Source: an uncultured Ligilactobacillus sp. (GTDB lineage: Bacteria > Bacillota > Bacilli > Lactobacillales > Lactobacillaceae). From it: a stretch of 55,482 nucleotides of DNA. Below, piece after piece: positions 18,341 through 29,014 of this stretch (position 1 is its first letter; each line of letters opens with the position of its first letter). The notes beneath the pieces are model-generated. The model was given only the letters and a program-made list of their open reading frames with translations, made no database searches and was not told where the DNA came from. The DNA lies in contig CAKPZY010000008.1 in assembly GCA_934215475.1 (NCBI GenBank), forward strand, positions 1 to 55,482, in the 5' to 3' direction. Position numbers and translations under genes: made by a program.

Positions 18341-20704
18341 TTAACGTTTAATATTTTGCCGGATCTCGGCCTTTAAGAAGAGCCGACTGACATCATATTC
18401 GATGTTGCCGACCATTTCCTCAAACATTCGGTAACCATCAGATTGATACTCAACCAACGGATTAAGCTGGCCATAACCGCGTAAACCGATCGATTGCCGC
18501 AACTGATCCATTTCATCAATGTGATCGGTCCAGCGTGAGTCGACGACTCGTAATATAACAACTTTTTCAAATTCCAGCATTTGGCTGGGATCGGACAGTT
18601 GTTTTTCCTTCAAAGTATAATTTTCTTCAGCTTGTGCCATTAAATAATCGATGATCTCTTGCGGCTTCTTACCTGCCAAGTCATTAATAGAAATAGTGTC
18701 CTCACTGACCATCACAGCTACGGCAAAATCTAAAATAGCTTGAAGATCCCAGTCCTTGCGTTCTCCCTGGGTGTGCATTTGTACAGTATGCCCAACAGTC
18801 CGTTTGATCATTGCCATAATAACTGGTTTCAAAGATTTTTCTTCCATAATAACTTGCTGCCGCTGCGCATAAATGACTTCACGTTGTGCACGCATCACAT
18901 CATCATATTGCAAAACCTGTTTTCGGGTATCATAATTATTACCTTCAACTCGTTTTTGTGCAGATTCAACTTGTTTTGAAATCATTCTGGATTGAATGAC
19001 AGCATCATCATCTTCAACCTTCAGCCTCTGTAAGAGAGCCTTGATCCGATCAGAGCCAAAACGAAGCATGAGGTCATCTTCAAGCGACAAGTAGAATTGA
19101 GTCACGCCTGGGTCACCTTGCCGACCAGAACGGCCTCTTAACTGATTATCGATCCGTCGGGACTCATGACGTTCAGTCCCGATAACTGCTAAGCCGCCAA
19201 CATCCGTAACCCCAGGCCCAAGTTTGATGTCAGTCCCACGACCAGCCATGTTGGTGGCAATAGTAACTGCTCCTCGTTGACCGGCGTTAGTGATAATGTC
19301 AGCTTCTTTAGCATTATTCTTGGCATTAAGCACAGCATGCGGAATACCAGCTTTGTCTAAAAGAGAAGATAAATATTCTGATGTCTCAACCGCGACAGTC
19401 CCAACCAAAATCGGCTGGCCGCTTTTGTGCCGTTGCTTAATATCTTCGACAACAGCCTTAAATTTACTCTTCAAAGTTGGATAGAGTAAATCTGGCCTGT
19501 CATCACGAATAACCGGCTCATTGGTTGGGATGCCAATAACTTCCATGTTGTAGATCTCGCGGAATTCTTCCTGCTCTGTTTTAGCAGTCCCAGTCATACC
19601 GGCAAGCTTCTTGTACATTCTAAAGAAGTTCTGGTAGGTGATATTGGCCATCGTTTTGGTTTCTTCTTCGATTTTTACTCGTTCTTTAGCCTCGATTGCC
19701 TGGTGCAGTCCGTCAGAATATCGACGTCCTTCCATGATCCGGCCAGTAAACTGGTCGACTATCAAAACCTCTCCATCACGAACGACGTAATCTTTATCCT
19801 TGGTCATGATAAAGTTTGCCCGTAATGCATTATCCAAATGGTGATTTAAAGCAGTGTTATCTGGATCAAACAAGTTGGTCAGGCCAAAATACTTCTCACC
19901 CTTTTGGATACCCTGTTCCTTTAAAGATACCGTCTTAGATTCCAAATCTACTTTAAAATCTTTATCTTTAGTCAATGTCTTAGCGAAACGGTCTGTTCTA
20001 ATATAAAGTTTAGTCGTACCAGTCGCTTGGCCGGAAATAATCAACGGTGTCCGGGCCTCATCGATCAAAATAGAGTCAACCTCGTCAACGATGACAAAGT
20101 TAAGGGGACGCTGAACCATATCTTCCTTGTAAACCACCATGTTATCCCGCAAATAATCAAAACCTAATTCGCTGTTAGTCGAGTAAGTGACGTCCGAATT
20201 ATAAGCGGCTCTTTTTTCTTCAGCAGAAATACCATTGACGTTTAAACCAACTGTCAGCCCAAGCCACGTATAGAGCTCACCCATTTCTGTCGCGTCACGT
20301 GATGCTAAATATTCGTTAACAGTAACAACATGGACACCTTCTTGGGCTAATGCATTCAAATAGACCGGCATGGTCGCAGTCAAAGTTTTACCTTCACCGG
20401 TTTTCATTTCAGCGATATTTCCTTCATGTAAGACGATACCACCGATGATCTGCACATGAAATGGATAGAGACCCAACACCCGCCTAGCACCTTCCCGAGC
20501 TACAGCAAATGCTTCTGGCAAAATATCGTCTAATGTTGCACCATCTTGCAGGCGCTGCTTTAACTCAGGGGTTTTTGCCTGCAATTCTTCATCTGACATT
20601 GCTTCCATATCGGAGGCAAAAGCTTCTACCTTATCAGCAATTTTATTTAAACGCTTCAGTTCACGTTTATCACTTTCAACCCACTTTTTCAGGACGTTTG
20701 CCAT
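18341..20704 (-). CDS. secA: Preprotein translocase ATPase SecA
   Basis: Motor that drives proteins through SecYEG; 787 aa. Visible: Walker [30 protein letters not shown], the GRxTDI nucleotide motif ([13 protein letters not shown]), [17 protein letters not shown] and the helical scaffold/wing region. The C-terminus ends [10 protein letters not shown], so the zinc-binding cysteine tail that binds SecB/lipid in many SecA proteins is absent, as is common in lactobacilli. ATG 20704 ([11 protein letters not shown]) with GAAGGG upstream; an upstream ATG would add 13 atypical residues. Confidence 0.97.
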   Translation of the reverse strand: MANVLKKWVESDKRELKRLNKIADKVEAFASDMEAMSDEELQAKTPELKQRLQDGATLDDILPEAFAVAREGARRVLGLYPFHVQIIGGIVLHEGNIAEMKTGEGKTLTATMPVYLNALAQEGVHVVTVNEYLASRDATEMGELYTWLGLTVGLNVNGISAEEKRAAYNSDVTYSTNSELGFDYLRDNMVVYKEDMVQRPLNFVIVDEVDSILIDEARTPLIISGQATGTTKLYIRTDRFAKTLTKDKDFKVDLESKTVSLKEQGIQKGEKYFGLTNLFDPDNTALNHHLDNALRANFIMTKDKDYVVRDGEVLIVDQFTGRIMEGRRYSDGLHQAIEAKERVKIEEETKTMANITYQNFFRMYKKLAGMTGTAKTEQEEFREIYNMEVIGIPTNEPVIRDDRPDLLYPTLKSKFKAVVEDIKQRHKSGQPILVGTVAVETSEYLSSLLDKAGIPHAVLNAKNNAKEADIITNAGQRGAVTIATNMAGRGTDIKLGPGVTDVGGLAVIGTERHESRRIDNQLRGRSGRQGDPGVTQFYLSLEDDLMLRFGSDRIKALLQRLKVEDDDAVIQSRMISKQVESAQKRVEGNNYDTRKQVLQYDDVMRAQREVIYAQRQQVIMEEKSLKPVIMAMIKRTVGHTVQMHTQGERKDWDLQAILDFAVAVMVSEDTISINDLAGKKPQEIIDYLMAQAEENYTLKEKQLSDPSQMLEFEKVVILRVVDSRWTDHIDEMDQLRQSIGLRGYGQLNPLVEYQSDGYRMFEEMVGNIEYDVSRLFLKAEIRQNIKR

Positions 20705-21034
20705 GAAATAATTCCCTTCTTTAACAAAATACTTCAATTTCAAATTATGTCTGTTTCCGAGCTACAAAACACTAATATACATTTTATCATTCTTAAATAC
20801 AAATGAAAACCAAATCCAACTGATAAAAGCTGAAAAAAGAAGTCTCACAAATTTCACTGTTGAATAACTTCACGCATCCACGTACAAATCTAATATTAAC
20901 TAGAACTCAAATGTTCACGTGGCATACTTGAATGAAAAAAGATAGCCCTCTCAGTCGCTTTACTGGTAGGATTTTACGAGAATCTCTTTCTCCCAACTTT
21001 TTGTCGTTTGCTGTTTTTTAGAACCCGAAAGCAT
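20705..21034. other. Intergenic region between secA and hpf
   Basis: No credible gene. It contains the secA promoter near 20774-20802; the rest, including a C/T-rich stretch around 20941-21000, has no recognisable feature. Confidence 0.4.
20774..20802 (-). promoter_or_regulatory. secA promoter
   Basis: On the minus strand TTGTAT (20797-20802), a 17-bp spacer and TATATT (20774-20779). Reasonable sigma-A promoter about 70 nt upstream of the secA ATG. Confidence 0.55.
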
Positions 21035-21066
21035 AAAAATAGGGCAATGTCTTAATCTTGCCCTAT
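21035..21066 (-). terminator. Terminator of hpf
   Basis: ATAGGGCAA / TTGCCCTAT, a perfect 9-bp stem (21039-21066), followed by TTTTATG on the minus strand; 20 bp after the hpf stop. Confidence 0.8.
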
Positions 21067-21085
21067 CGCAAATATTTATTTGTGC

Positions 21086-21640
21086 TTATTCGCCTGCTTC
21101 GATCAAACCATAACGACCGTCTCTGCGACGATAAACTATATTCACATCTTGTGTATCGGCATCTTCGTAAATGAAAAAGCTGTGTCCGAGCATTTCCATT
21201 TGCAAAACTGCCTCTTCACTATCCATCGGCTTCAATGCTATATTCTTAGTCCGAACAATTTGAATATCATCTTCATCTTTACTATTATCAGCCCCAGGTT
21301 CCTGGGATGCAAAATCCAGACCCTTGTAACCTTTTTCGCGAGATTTGCGATTAATTTTTGTTTTGTGCTTCCTAATCTGCCGCTCAAGTTTATCGGTTAC
21401 CAAATCAATACTGCCATACATATCAGGGGATGTTTCTTCTGCTCGTAAAACCAAGTAAGGCAATGGTATTGTGACCTCAACCTTGGCATTCTTGTTTGTG
21501 TAAACCTTCAAGTTGACATGAGCAGTTGAATTTGAGGTATCTTCAAAGTACTTTTCCAATTTTGCCAGCTTCTTCTCAACATAGTCTCTCAAAGCAGCTG
21601 TGACCTCAATATTTTCACCACGTACGTTGACTTTTAACAT
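21086..21640 (-). CDS. hpf: Ribosome hibernation-promoting factor, long form
   Basis: 184 aa. The N-terminal domain (about 1-100; MLKVNVRGENIEVTAALRDY) binds the 30S subunit and the C-terminal domain (about 125-180; RTKNIALKPMDSEEAVLQME) dimerises 70S ribosomes into 100S particles during stationary phase or stress. Both parts are present, so this is the single long-form factor of Firmicutes. It has its own promoter and terminator and lies directly upstream of secA, the usual arrangement. Confidence 0.95.
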   Translation of the reverse strand: MLKVNVRGENIEVTAALRDYVEKKLAKLEKYFEDTSNSTAHVNLKVYTNKNAKVEVTIPLPYLVLRAEETSPDMYGSIDLVTDKLERQIRKHKTKINRKSREKGYKGLDFASQEPGADNSKDEDDIQIVRTKNIALKPMDSEEAVLQMEMLGHSFFIYEDADTQDVNIVYRRRDGRYGLIEAGE

Positions 21641-21725
21641 GGTTAACCTCTCCTTTCACAACTGAGAATCAATATCCCAGTGGGTGGATATCGTAGAATT
21701 TCAGCTATCTCATCTACGTTTTAAT

Positions 21726-21754
21726 TATAATAGAAAGCGGTTGAATAAACAACT
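21726..21754 (-). promoter_or_regulatory. hpf promoter
   Basis: Minus-strand TTGTTT (21749-21754), 17-bp spacer, TATAAT (21726-21731), about 80 nt before the hpf start. It falls between comFC and hpf, so hpf is transcribed independently of the com genes. Confidence 0.65.
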
Positions 21755-21802
21755 TTTTCTGTTCGCGACCTCGGCTGCATACTTGCACGTTCTTCCATTT
21801 TT

Positions 21803-22495
21803 TTAGCGTGCCAATGTTACTGAACGAACTAAACGCGCCCCATGTTGTTCCAAAATATCTTTTGCATGGTATAAGGTTCGCCCAGTCGTATAGATATCAT
21901 CAAGCAACACTACTTTTAAACCGTTCAATTCGCTAGTGCCGCAATACACAAAAGGCTGAATCGTCTCCATTCTTTCTCTGCGTGTTTTGGTCGATTGTTT
22001 GACACGGTTTTCTTTTTCACGATATTGCAGCAGCTTAATTGTTTTTATGTCAGAAAGCAGCCCATCGACTTGATTAAAGCCGCGTGAGGACTCGGTTTGT
22101 AAATCGATAGGGATCGTTGTAAATAACCAGCGATGCTTGAAATGTGTCTTGATATATTGTGAAAATTCAGCTTGAAAAACCAACCGCCAATAGTAATCAC
22201 CCATAAATTTATAATGCTGGATGTATGCTTTCATAAACTGATCATAGGCGTAAAGCGCGCGATTATTCAATAACGAATGGTTTCCCATCTCTTGCCATCG
22301 TAAACAATCTTGGCATAATGTCTTGCCAGTTTGTGCCCGGCCACATCCTGGACATATATTTTCTTCTCCCAGCAATTCAAAATTCGGCTTGCATTGATTA
22401 CAAATGACCGGCAGATCCAGAGTATTAAACGACAAAAGCCAGTTCCAATTTAATTGTGTGGTTATTTCTCGGCCACAAAACAAACACTTATCCAT
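21803..22495 (-). CDS. comFC: Competence protein ComFC (phosphoribosyltransferase-like)
   Basis: 230 aa. An N-terminal cysteine cluster (CLFCG, CNQC, CPGCGR, CQDC) is followed by a C-terminal phosphoribosyltransferase-like domain with the VVLLDDIYTTGRT signature. ComFC works with ComFA in import of transforming DNA. The reading frame is intact, with ATG at 22495, overlapping the end of comFA by 8 bp. Because comFA upstream is frameshifted, the present-day role is uncertain; translational coupling to comFA could also be disturbed. Confidence 0.9.
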   Translation of the reverse strand: MDKCLFCGREITTQLNWNWLLSFNTLDLPVICNQCKPNFELLGEENICPGCGRAQTGKTLCQDCLRWQEMGNHSLLNNRALYAYDQFMKAYIQHYKFMGDYYWRLVFQAEFSQYIKTHFKHRWLFTTIPIDLQTESSRGFNQVDGLLSDIKTIKLLQYREKENRVKQSTKTRRERMETIQPFVYCGTSELNGLKVVLLDDIYTTGRTLYHAKDILEQHGARLVRSVTLAR

Positions 22496-23821
22496 GTAAA
22501 AGATCCCTTCCCTTGCGATTCATATTGTGGATCTGTTTGAGTGCTGCCTGGACATTTTTAGTGCGGTCTGCACAAATAAATATTACTTCTCCGGATGGTC
22601 GTACTTTACTGCGTCCAACCCGACCAGCAATCTGAACTAATGCTGAAACCGAAAAAGTTTTTTCATCTGCACCAAGAATTACCACATTAAGTTTGGAAAA
22701 AGTTACCCCTCGTTCTAAAATTGTAGTAGTTATCAGGTAATTTAACTGACCCGTCCTCATTGACTGGACTTTTTCTATTCTTTGGGGATCCGTAGAAAAT
22801 ACGGCCGCTCCGTGCTTCTCAGTTGGTAATATTGCTCTCACTGCTGCTAATGCAAGCGTAAGCAGCCCAATGCTTGGAACAAAAATTAAAAAAGGGAATT
22901 CCTCTGCACTCCATTTTCTTAATATTTTTTTCAATTTGAACGGTAAACGGTGCTGGGTCAGTTGCAAACGCCCCTGCTTTCGATTTGAACGCTAGGAACA
23001 GGTAGCATATGCCCATGAAAACGGACAGGTAGATAACTAACCGGCAGCTGCTTTTTCCTAATTCTGGCAAGCTGCTTTCCGGTTGGTGTTGCTGTAAGAT
23101 AGACCAGCGTTCCCTTGAGTTTGAGTGATCTATGGGCCATGCTTTTTAATAGTTTATCGTTTACAAATGGAAACGCATCAACCTCGTCAATGATCAGAAG
23201 ATCAAAAGCCCGATCGAATCTCAATAATTGATGAGTCGTGCAAATCGTCAACTGGCTGTACCTGTAAGGCAAGTTGCTGCGCCCATGCAACAAGGCTGGA
23301 GAAATCTGGGCAAATGCTTCGCAAAGTCGTGGATAAAGTTCATTGCACCCATCAACTCGCGGGGAAGCCAAAGCGATCCTTTTGTGTTTCATCAATGCCC
23401 TTTCTATTGTTGGAAAAAGCATTTCCGTCTTTCCGGCACCTGTTACCGCCCACAAAAGATATTCCCCCGGTTTAACTGAAGCCTGCAATAGATCATCTGA
23501 GCACTTCTTTTGAAAGTGTGAAAGTGTTCCTTGCCAGGTCAACGGAGATTTCTGCAGTGGTTGAAATAAATTATTTTCTGGCAAATGATATAATTTATTA
23601 TCAGATGATACTCTTCCGAGCAAAATGCAGTATGGGCAATAATAGCTTCCATTTGGCAGACTGACCTTACTTTTTAACATTTTTGACATGCAGCGCTGAC
23701 ATTGGATATAGTTACCTTTTTCGATCATCCCTGGACGGGAATACCTCTCTAACTTTGCCCTCATTTCTACAGGAATATCGGTATCCAAAAGGATCCGTCC
23801 GACCAAGTCGATCATTTTCAT
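22488..23821 (-). pseudogene. comFA: ComFA DNA-import helicase, interrupted by a frameshift
   Basis: Two adjacent reading frames make up one ComFA. The first (23821-22958) carries the CQRC/CPYC zinc finger, Walker A AVTGAGKTEM, DEVD and the YLTATPTG motif, then stops at TGA (22958-22960). The second (about 22967-22488) continues with the conserved second helicase lobe (LPFKLKKILRKW..., ILERGVTF, QIAGRVGRS). Restoring one G to the GGGG run at 22971-22974 (minus strand) joins them smoothly as ESRGRLQLTQHRLP. So one base has been lost, or this is a sequencing error. Start ATG 23821 after GAGGTG. As written, the protein would lose its second ATPase lobe. Confidence 0.85.
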
Positions 23822-23878
23822 ATTGCTCACCTCAAAAATAAATACGCAAAATAAATCAAAAAGAAAGGAATCTTCTTA

Positions 23879-24532
23879 ATGGAAGCATATTTATCCATCA
23901 AAAAAACTGGTAATTTTAAAATCTTCATCAAAAAATCGCAGTTTATCTGCCATGTCAAAAGGACTAATAATCAAAAAGAAGCAGAAGATTTCATAGCTCA
24001 GGTCAAAAAAGAAAATTTCTCCGCCAACCATAATTGCTTTGCTTACGTACTGGGAATGCATGATGAAATTGTCAAACAAAACGATAACGGTGAACCTTCA
24101 GGCACGGCAGGCGCACCAATTTTGAATGTTTTGCGGCAGCTAGGACTGCATAATGTTACAGCGGTCGTCACACGTTATTTTGGCGGTATCAAATTAGGTG
24201 CAGGGGGATTGATCCGAGCATATAGCAATGTCACTTCTCAAACTATTGAACACCTAGGAATGGTCTCAATGATCCCGCAAACAGAAATAGCCGTCAGCAT
24301 TGCTTATCCTCTGCAAGGAAAGTTAGAGCATTTTTTAGAAACAAAGCATATTTTGACGATTGCCACAAATTATACTGAAAAAGTGACGATCACCATTGCC
24401 TTGGAAAGTTCATCCTGCCAAAAGACTTTGCAAACGATCTATGACCTATTAAATTCTCAAGTTTCTTTTAAAAAGGGAGCCGAAGTTTATCATGAGTTCC
24501 CTTATCAAAAAAATCAAAAAACGAGATATTGA
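23879..24532 (+). CDS. YigZ/IMPACT family protein
   Basis: 217 aa. N-terminal IMPACT fold (about 1-125) with the signature GEPSGTAGAPILNVL and VTRYFGGIKLGAGGLIRAYS, then the smaller C-terminal DUF1949-type domain. Family members are linked to ribosome/translation control or proteolysis, but the bacterial reaction is unknown. ATG 23879 with AAAGGA upstream. It diverges from comFA (58 bp), the same neighbourhood as Bacillus yvyE near comF. Confidence 0.88.
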   Translation: MEAYLSIKKTGNFKIFIKKSQFICHVKRTNNQKEAEDFIAQVKKENFSANHNCFAYVLGMHDEIVKQNDNGEPSGTAGAPILNVLRQLGLHNVTAVVTRYFGGIKLGAGGLIRAYSNVTSQTIEHLGMVSMIPQTEIAVSIAYPLQGKLEHFLETKHILTIATNYTEKVTITIALESSSCQKTLQTIYDLLNSQVSFKKGAEVYHEFPYQKNQKTRY

Positions 24533-24536
24533 TACA

Positions 24537-24576
24537 CAAAAAAATATGGGACCCGCTAAATTATTAACGGACCCAC
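24537..24576. terminator. Shared terminator between the YigZ-family gene and kimA
   Basis: TGGG-AC-CCG / CGG-A-CCCA hairpin (24548-24576). On the minus strand it is followed by ATATTTTTTTG, giving a good terminator for the potassium importer; on the plus strand CAACTTTTG follows, so it may serve both convergent genes. Confidence 0.65.
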
Positions 24577-24593
24577 AACTTTTGAGGATAACT

Positions 24594-26426
24594 TTATTTT
24601 TTTAAATGGTAGTTATAGGTAGCTACAATAATGTTTTCTCGTGTATTAAGCGAGTTTCGAAGTCTTAATGCGGTCTGGTTATGCAAAAAATTCTGCCACG
24701 GCTTACGCGGAACAAACTGGGGAACCAAAACTGTCAGAGAATCATTGCGCTGCGTTGAATTTTTAGCTATCACATCGCAGAAACGGACTACAGGAGCAAC
24801 TACTGAACGGTAAGAAGAATGCAGATCAACAAATCTTACTTCCGGAAAAGCCTGTTTAAATTCCTTAGCAGTTTCGTGCTCTTTTTTAGGATCAGTATCA
24901 AAAGAAACATGCATCGCGATAACATTATCACTAATAGAACGTGCATAATTAATTGCGCCCGTGGTCACGTGTGTTACTGAGCTTACCAAGACAACAACAG
25001 TAGAGCCATCATAATCATGGAGTTGCTGCGCTTGAGCATTCACCCGTAATTGCTCAGCTACGCGGACATAATGATTGTGGATCCGTGCAAATCCGTAGAG
25101 CAAGACAGGCATGATGATCAAATATGGCCAAACATTTGGAAAATGGAGCCAGAATAAAAATACAACCAAAGCTAAGGAAATTACGGCACCCAGCAAGTTA
25201 AAACTCCAATTTAATATCCAGCGTTTACCGCGTTCCCTAAACCAATGAATGATCATCCCTGATTGAGACAGTGTAAACGGCACAAAAACGCCGACAGCAT
25301 AAAGTGGGATCAAAAGATTAGTCTGTCCATGGAAAATAAAGATCAACACGATCGCGCCCAAGGCTAAAGCCACGATCCCGTTGGAATATCCGAGACGATC
25401 GCCTTTATCCATAAACATGTGCGGCATGTACTTATCTTTCGCCAAATTATATGCCAGTATGGGAAAGGCCGAAAATCCTGTATTAGCTGCCACAGCTAAA
25501 ATCATCGCCGTAGCGAGTTGTAATAGATAATACATTATGCCGTGTCCAAAAATAGCAGCATTGATCTGTGACAAGACAGTTTCTTTAGCGTTGGGTAAGA
25601 TTCCTAAGTAATAACTCAAAAGGGTGATACTTGCAAAAAACACTGCCAAGATCAAAGCCATGATTGCTAAGGTGTTGGCCGCATTTTTTCGTTTGGGGCG
25701 CTTAAAATTAGGAACTGCATTGCTAATTGCCTCGACTCCGGTCAGTGAAGAAGATCCGGCAGAAAAAGCTCGCAGGAATAAGATCAAAGTCATTCCCTTG
25801 ATCGGTGCTCCAACACTTGCCGTGGCTTGATAGTTGATATGGCCAGTAGCAATATTGATCATGCCCCAAATAATCATCACAGCTATCATGATTACAAAAA
25901 GATAAACAGGAACTGTCAAAAAAGCAGCAGAATCTTTCATGCCACGCAAATTTAAGGTCATGATGAAAAGAACGATTAAAACTGCGATCAAAACTGCATG
26001 TTTTCTCAAAACTGGGATAGCTGATGTGATCGCTTCAGTCCCAGATGTCACCGAAACTGCGACCGTCAGCATATAATCTACCAATAATGAACCGCCGGCC
26101 ATCAATCCTGCACTTGCGCCCCAATTTTTTGTAGCAACGACATATGCTCCACCACCTGACGGATAAGCATGAATGATTTGGCGGTAAGACATCGTAATGG
26201 CAAATAACAAAATCAGGACGATAGCGGCGGCCGGAAGGGAATACCAAGTAGCTGCAGCCGACAATACTAACAAAGTAGTAGTTATCTGTTCAGTGCCGTA
26301 TGCAACTGAAGACAAGGCGTCAGATGAAAGTAAAGCAAGGGCTTTAAACTTTGTTAGGGATTGTCCGCCTTCATCGGTTGTTTTCAATGGTTTCCCGATC
26401 AACAGCCGCTTTAAGTAACGCCACAT
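24594..26426 (-). CDS. kimA: KimA-like potassium importer (APC superfamily)
   Basis: 610 aa with about 12 hydrophobic segments in residues 25-470 and a cytoplasmic C-terminal domain (about 480-610). The N-terminal stretch (LLIGKPL...SSDALSSVAYGTEQI...SYRQIIHAYPSGGGAY) and internal AANTGFSAFP and YAVGVFVPFTLSQSGM closely resemble my recollection of Bacillus KimA (YdaO), a proton-coupled high-affinity K+ importer inhibited by c-di-AMP. ATG 26426 (MWRYLKRLLIG) with AAAGGAG upstream. Often labelled 'amino acid permease'; potassium is the likelier substrate. The c-di-AMP receptor gene darA is also in this window. Confidence 0.82.
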   Translation of the reverse strand: MWRYLKRLLIGKPLKTTDEGGQSLTKFKALALLSSDALSSVAYGTEQITTTLLVLSAAATWYSLPAAAIVLILLFAITMSYRQIIHAYPSGGGAYVVATKNWGASAGLMAGGSLLVDYMLTVAVSVTSGTEAITSAIPVLRKHAVLIAVLIVLFIMTLNLRGMKDSAAFLTVPVYLFVIMIAVMIIWGMINIATGHINYQATASVGAPIKGMTLILFLRAFSAGSSSLTGVEAISNAVPNFKRPKRKNAANTLAIMALILAVFFASITLLSYYLGILPNAKETVLSQINAAIFGHGIMYYLLQLATAMILAVAANTGFSAFPILAYNLAKDKYMPHMFMDKGDRLGYSNGIVALALGAIVLIFIFHGQTNLLIPLYAVGVFVPFTLSQSGMIIHWFRERGKRWILNWSFNLLGAVISLALVVFLFWLHFPNVWPYLIIMPVLLYGFARIHNHYVRVAEQLRVNAQAQQLHDYDGSTVVVLVSSVTHVTTGAINYARSISDNVIAMHVSFDTDPKKEHETAKEFKQAFPEVRFVDLHSSYRSVVAPVVRFCDVIAKNSTQRNDSLTVLVPQFVPRKPWQNFLHNQTALRLRNSLNTRENIIVATYNYHLKK

Positions 26427-26555
26427 AATTTTTACTCCTTTAAACAACGAAAAATTTTGCTGTTCATTTAAATATAATAATTCCACATCAGATCCAAAAT
26501 AAATGTTACCACTAATCTTACACGGTAAAAGTCATTATTTTGAAATGCGAAACTA

Positions 26556-26585
26556 ATATTAACTCATATAAAGATCAAAGTGCAA
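26556..26585 (-). promoter_or_regulatory. kimA promoter candidate
   Basis: Minus-strand TTGCAC (26580-26585), 18-bp spacer, TAATAT (26556-26561), followed by a leader of about 120 nt. I looked for a c-di-AMP (ydaO-type) riboswitch in this leader and saw no recognisable one. Confidence 0.5.
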
Positions 26586-26680
26586 GCAAATGAACAAATA
26601 AAAACGAAATATTTTTCAAAATAACTCCATGTTTACTATGAGCACTTGGTGAGCCAACTCTATTATGAAAATTCAGCATA

Positions 26681-26704
26681 AAAAAAACCGGGGTCTCCCC
26701 CGGC
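26681..26704 (-). terminator. Terminator of groESL
   Basis: G/C-rich hairpin CCGGGGGAGACCCCGG followed by TTTTTTTATG on the minus strand, 15 bp after the groEL stop. Confidence 0.9.
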
Positions 26705-26718
26705 CTAAAAATCACTTT

Positions 26719-28359
<1,641 letters not shown>

Positions 28360-28398
28360 TCATCAAAAAATTTGAGTTCTAAAAGTTTAGTGTAAAGT

Positions 28399-28683
28399 TT
28401 ATTCAACCACAGCGATGATATCGTTGGCACGAACGACTAAATATTTATCGCCCTCATATGTTACTTCAGTACCAGAATATTTATCATAAACAACTGAGTC
28501 CCCAACTTTTACTTCGGAAACACTCTTTTTGCCATTGTCAAGAACGCGCCCTGCACCAACAGCAACAACCTTGCCAGTTTGCGGCTTTTCTTTAGCATTA
28601 CTTGCTAAAACGATACCACCGACTGTTTGTTCTTCTTCCTCTTGAACTTCGAGGATAACTCTGTCTCCTAACGGTTTCAGCAC
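28399..28683 (-). CDS. groES: Co-chaperonin GroES (10 kDa)
   Basis: 94 aa. The mobile loop that contacts GroEL ([10 protein letters not shown]) and the roof/base motifs are present. I place the start at GTG 28683 ([13 protein letters not shown]): GGAGGG sits 7 nt upstream. An ATG at 28719 would put the proximal CIRCE operator inside the coding region and add 12 residues foreign to the family. Confidence 0.97.
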   Translation of the reverse strand: MLKPLGDRVILEVQEEEEQTVGGIVLASNAKEKPQTGKVVAVGAGRVLDNGKKSVSEVKVGDSVVYDKYSGTEVTYEGDKYLVVRANDIIAVVE

Positions 28684-28705
28684 TCTAAATCCCTCCAATA
28701 TATTT

Positions 28706-28732
28706 TTAGCACTCTCCATATCTAAGTGCTAA
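28706..28732 (-). promoter_or_regulatory. CIRCE operator, promoter-proximal leader copy
   Basis: TTAGCACTC-N9-AAGTGCTAA, one mismatch to the consensus TTAGCACTC-N9-GAGTGCTAA. It lies in the transcribed leader 22 nt before the groES start; HrcA binds this element, and the mRNA hairpin can also affect stability. Confidence 0.92.
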
Positions 28733-28747
28733 TTAATTACAGTTATT

Positions 28748-28776
28748 ATCATAAACACTTTGTTTTTAAAATGCAA
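28748..28776 (-). promoter_or_regulatory. groESL promoter
   Basis: Minus-strand TTGCAT (28771-28776), 17-bp spacer, TATGAT (28748-28753), placed exactly between the two CIRCE elements. Confidence 0.85.
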
Positions 28777-28783
28777 GTTCTTT

Positions 28784-28810
28784 TTAACACTCTCTGTGTT
28801 TGAGTGCTAA
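28784..28810 (-). promoter_or_regulatory. CIRCE operator, upstream copy
   Basis: TTAACACTC-N9-GAGTGCTAA, one mismatch to the consensus. It lies just upstream of the -35, so the two CIRCE copies bracket the promoter. Confidence 0.9.
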
Positions 28811-28974
28811 TTAACCTTAGGGATCAACACCAAGGTTAATAATTCCACCGCGAAAAAGAAATCACGGGCAAATGTTGAGGCTATTAGTGATTAAATTTCT
28901 AACAAACACTGAATTTATAGAGATGTTTGACAGTTGACAAATATGCAGGCAAAAATTTTGGCCTTGAAAGATAT

Positions 28975-28982
28975 GCTATAAT
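28975..28982 (+). promoter_or_regulatory. Promoter of the CPBP protease gene
   Basis: Extended -10 TGCTATAAT (-10 hexamer 28977-28982) without a good -35. It overlaps the first upstream TTG start candidate, so transcription starts near 28989 and the true start codon must lie downstream. Confidence 0.65.
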
Positions 28983-29014
28983 TGGGCCTAAGAATGGAGG
29001 AGAAAACACTGCTT

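Noticed and set aside
20941..21000. Possible hairpin between secA and hpf
   Set aside because: The C/T-rich stretch has no well-paired partner; not a terminator.
22819..23070. Third-frame open frame over the comFA junction
   Set aside because: Does not resemble ComFA or any protein I recognise; a by-product of the frameshift region.
23822..23878. Competence sigma-factor (ComX) box before comFA
   Set aside because: TGCGTATT matches TACGAATA at only five of eight positions; not convincing.
26427..26680. c-di-AMP riboswitch before kimA
   Set aside because: Expected by analogy with Bacillus but no conserved G/A-rich core or long paired domains were seen.
28982..29014. Upstream TTG and ATG starts for the CPBP gene
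   Set aside because: The TTG lies in the -10 hexamer and the ATG overlaps the ribosome binding site.
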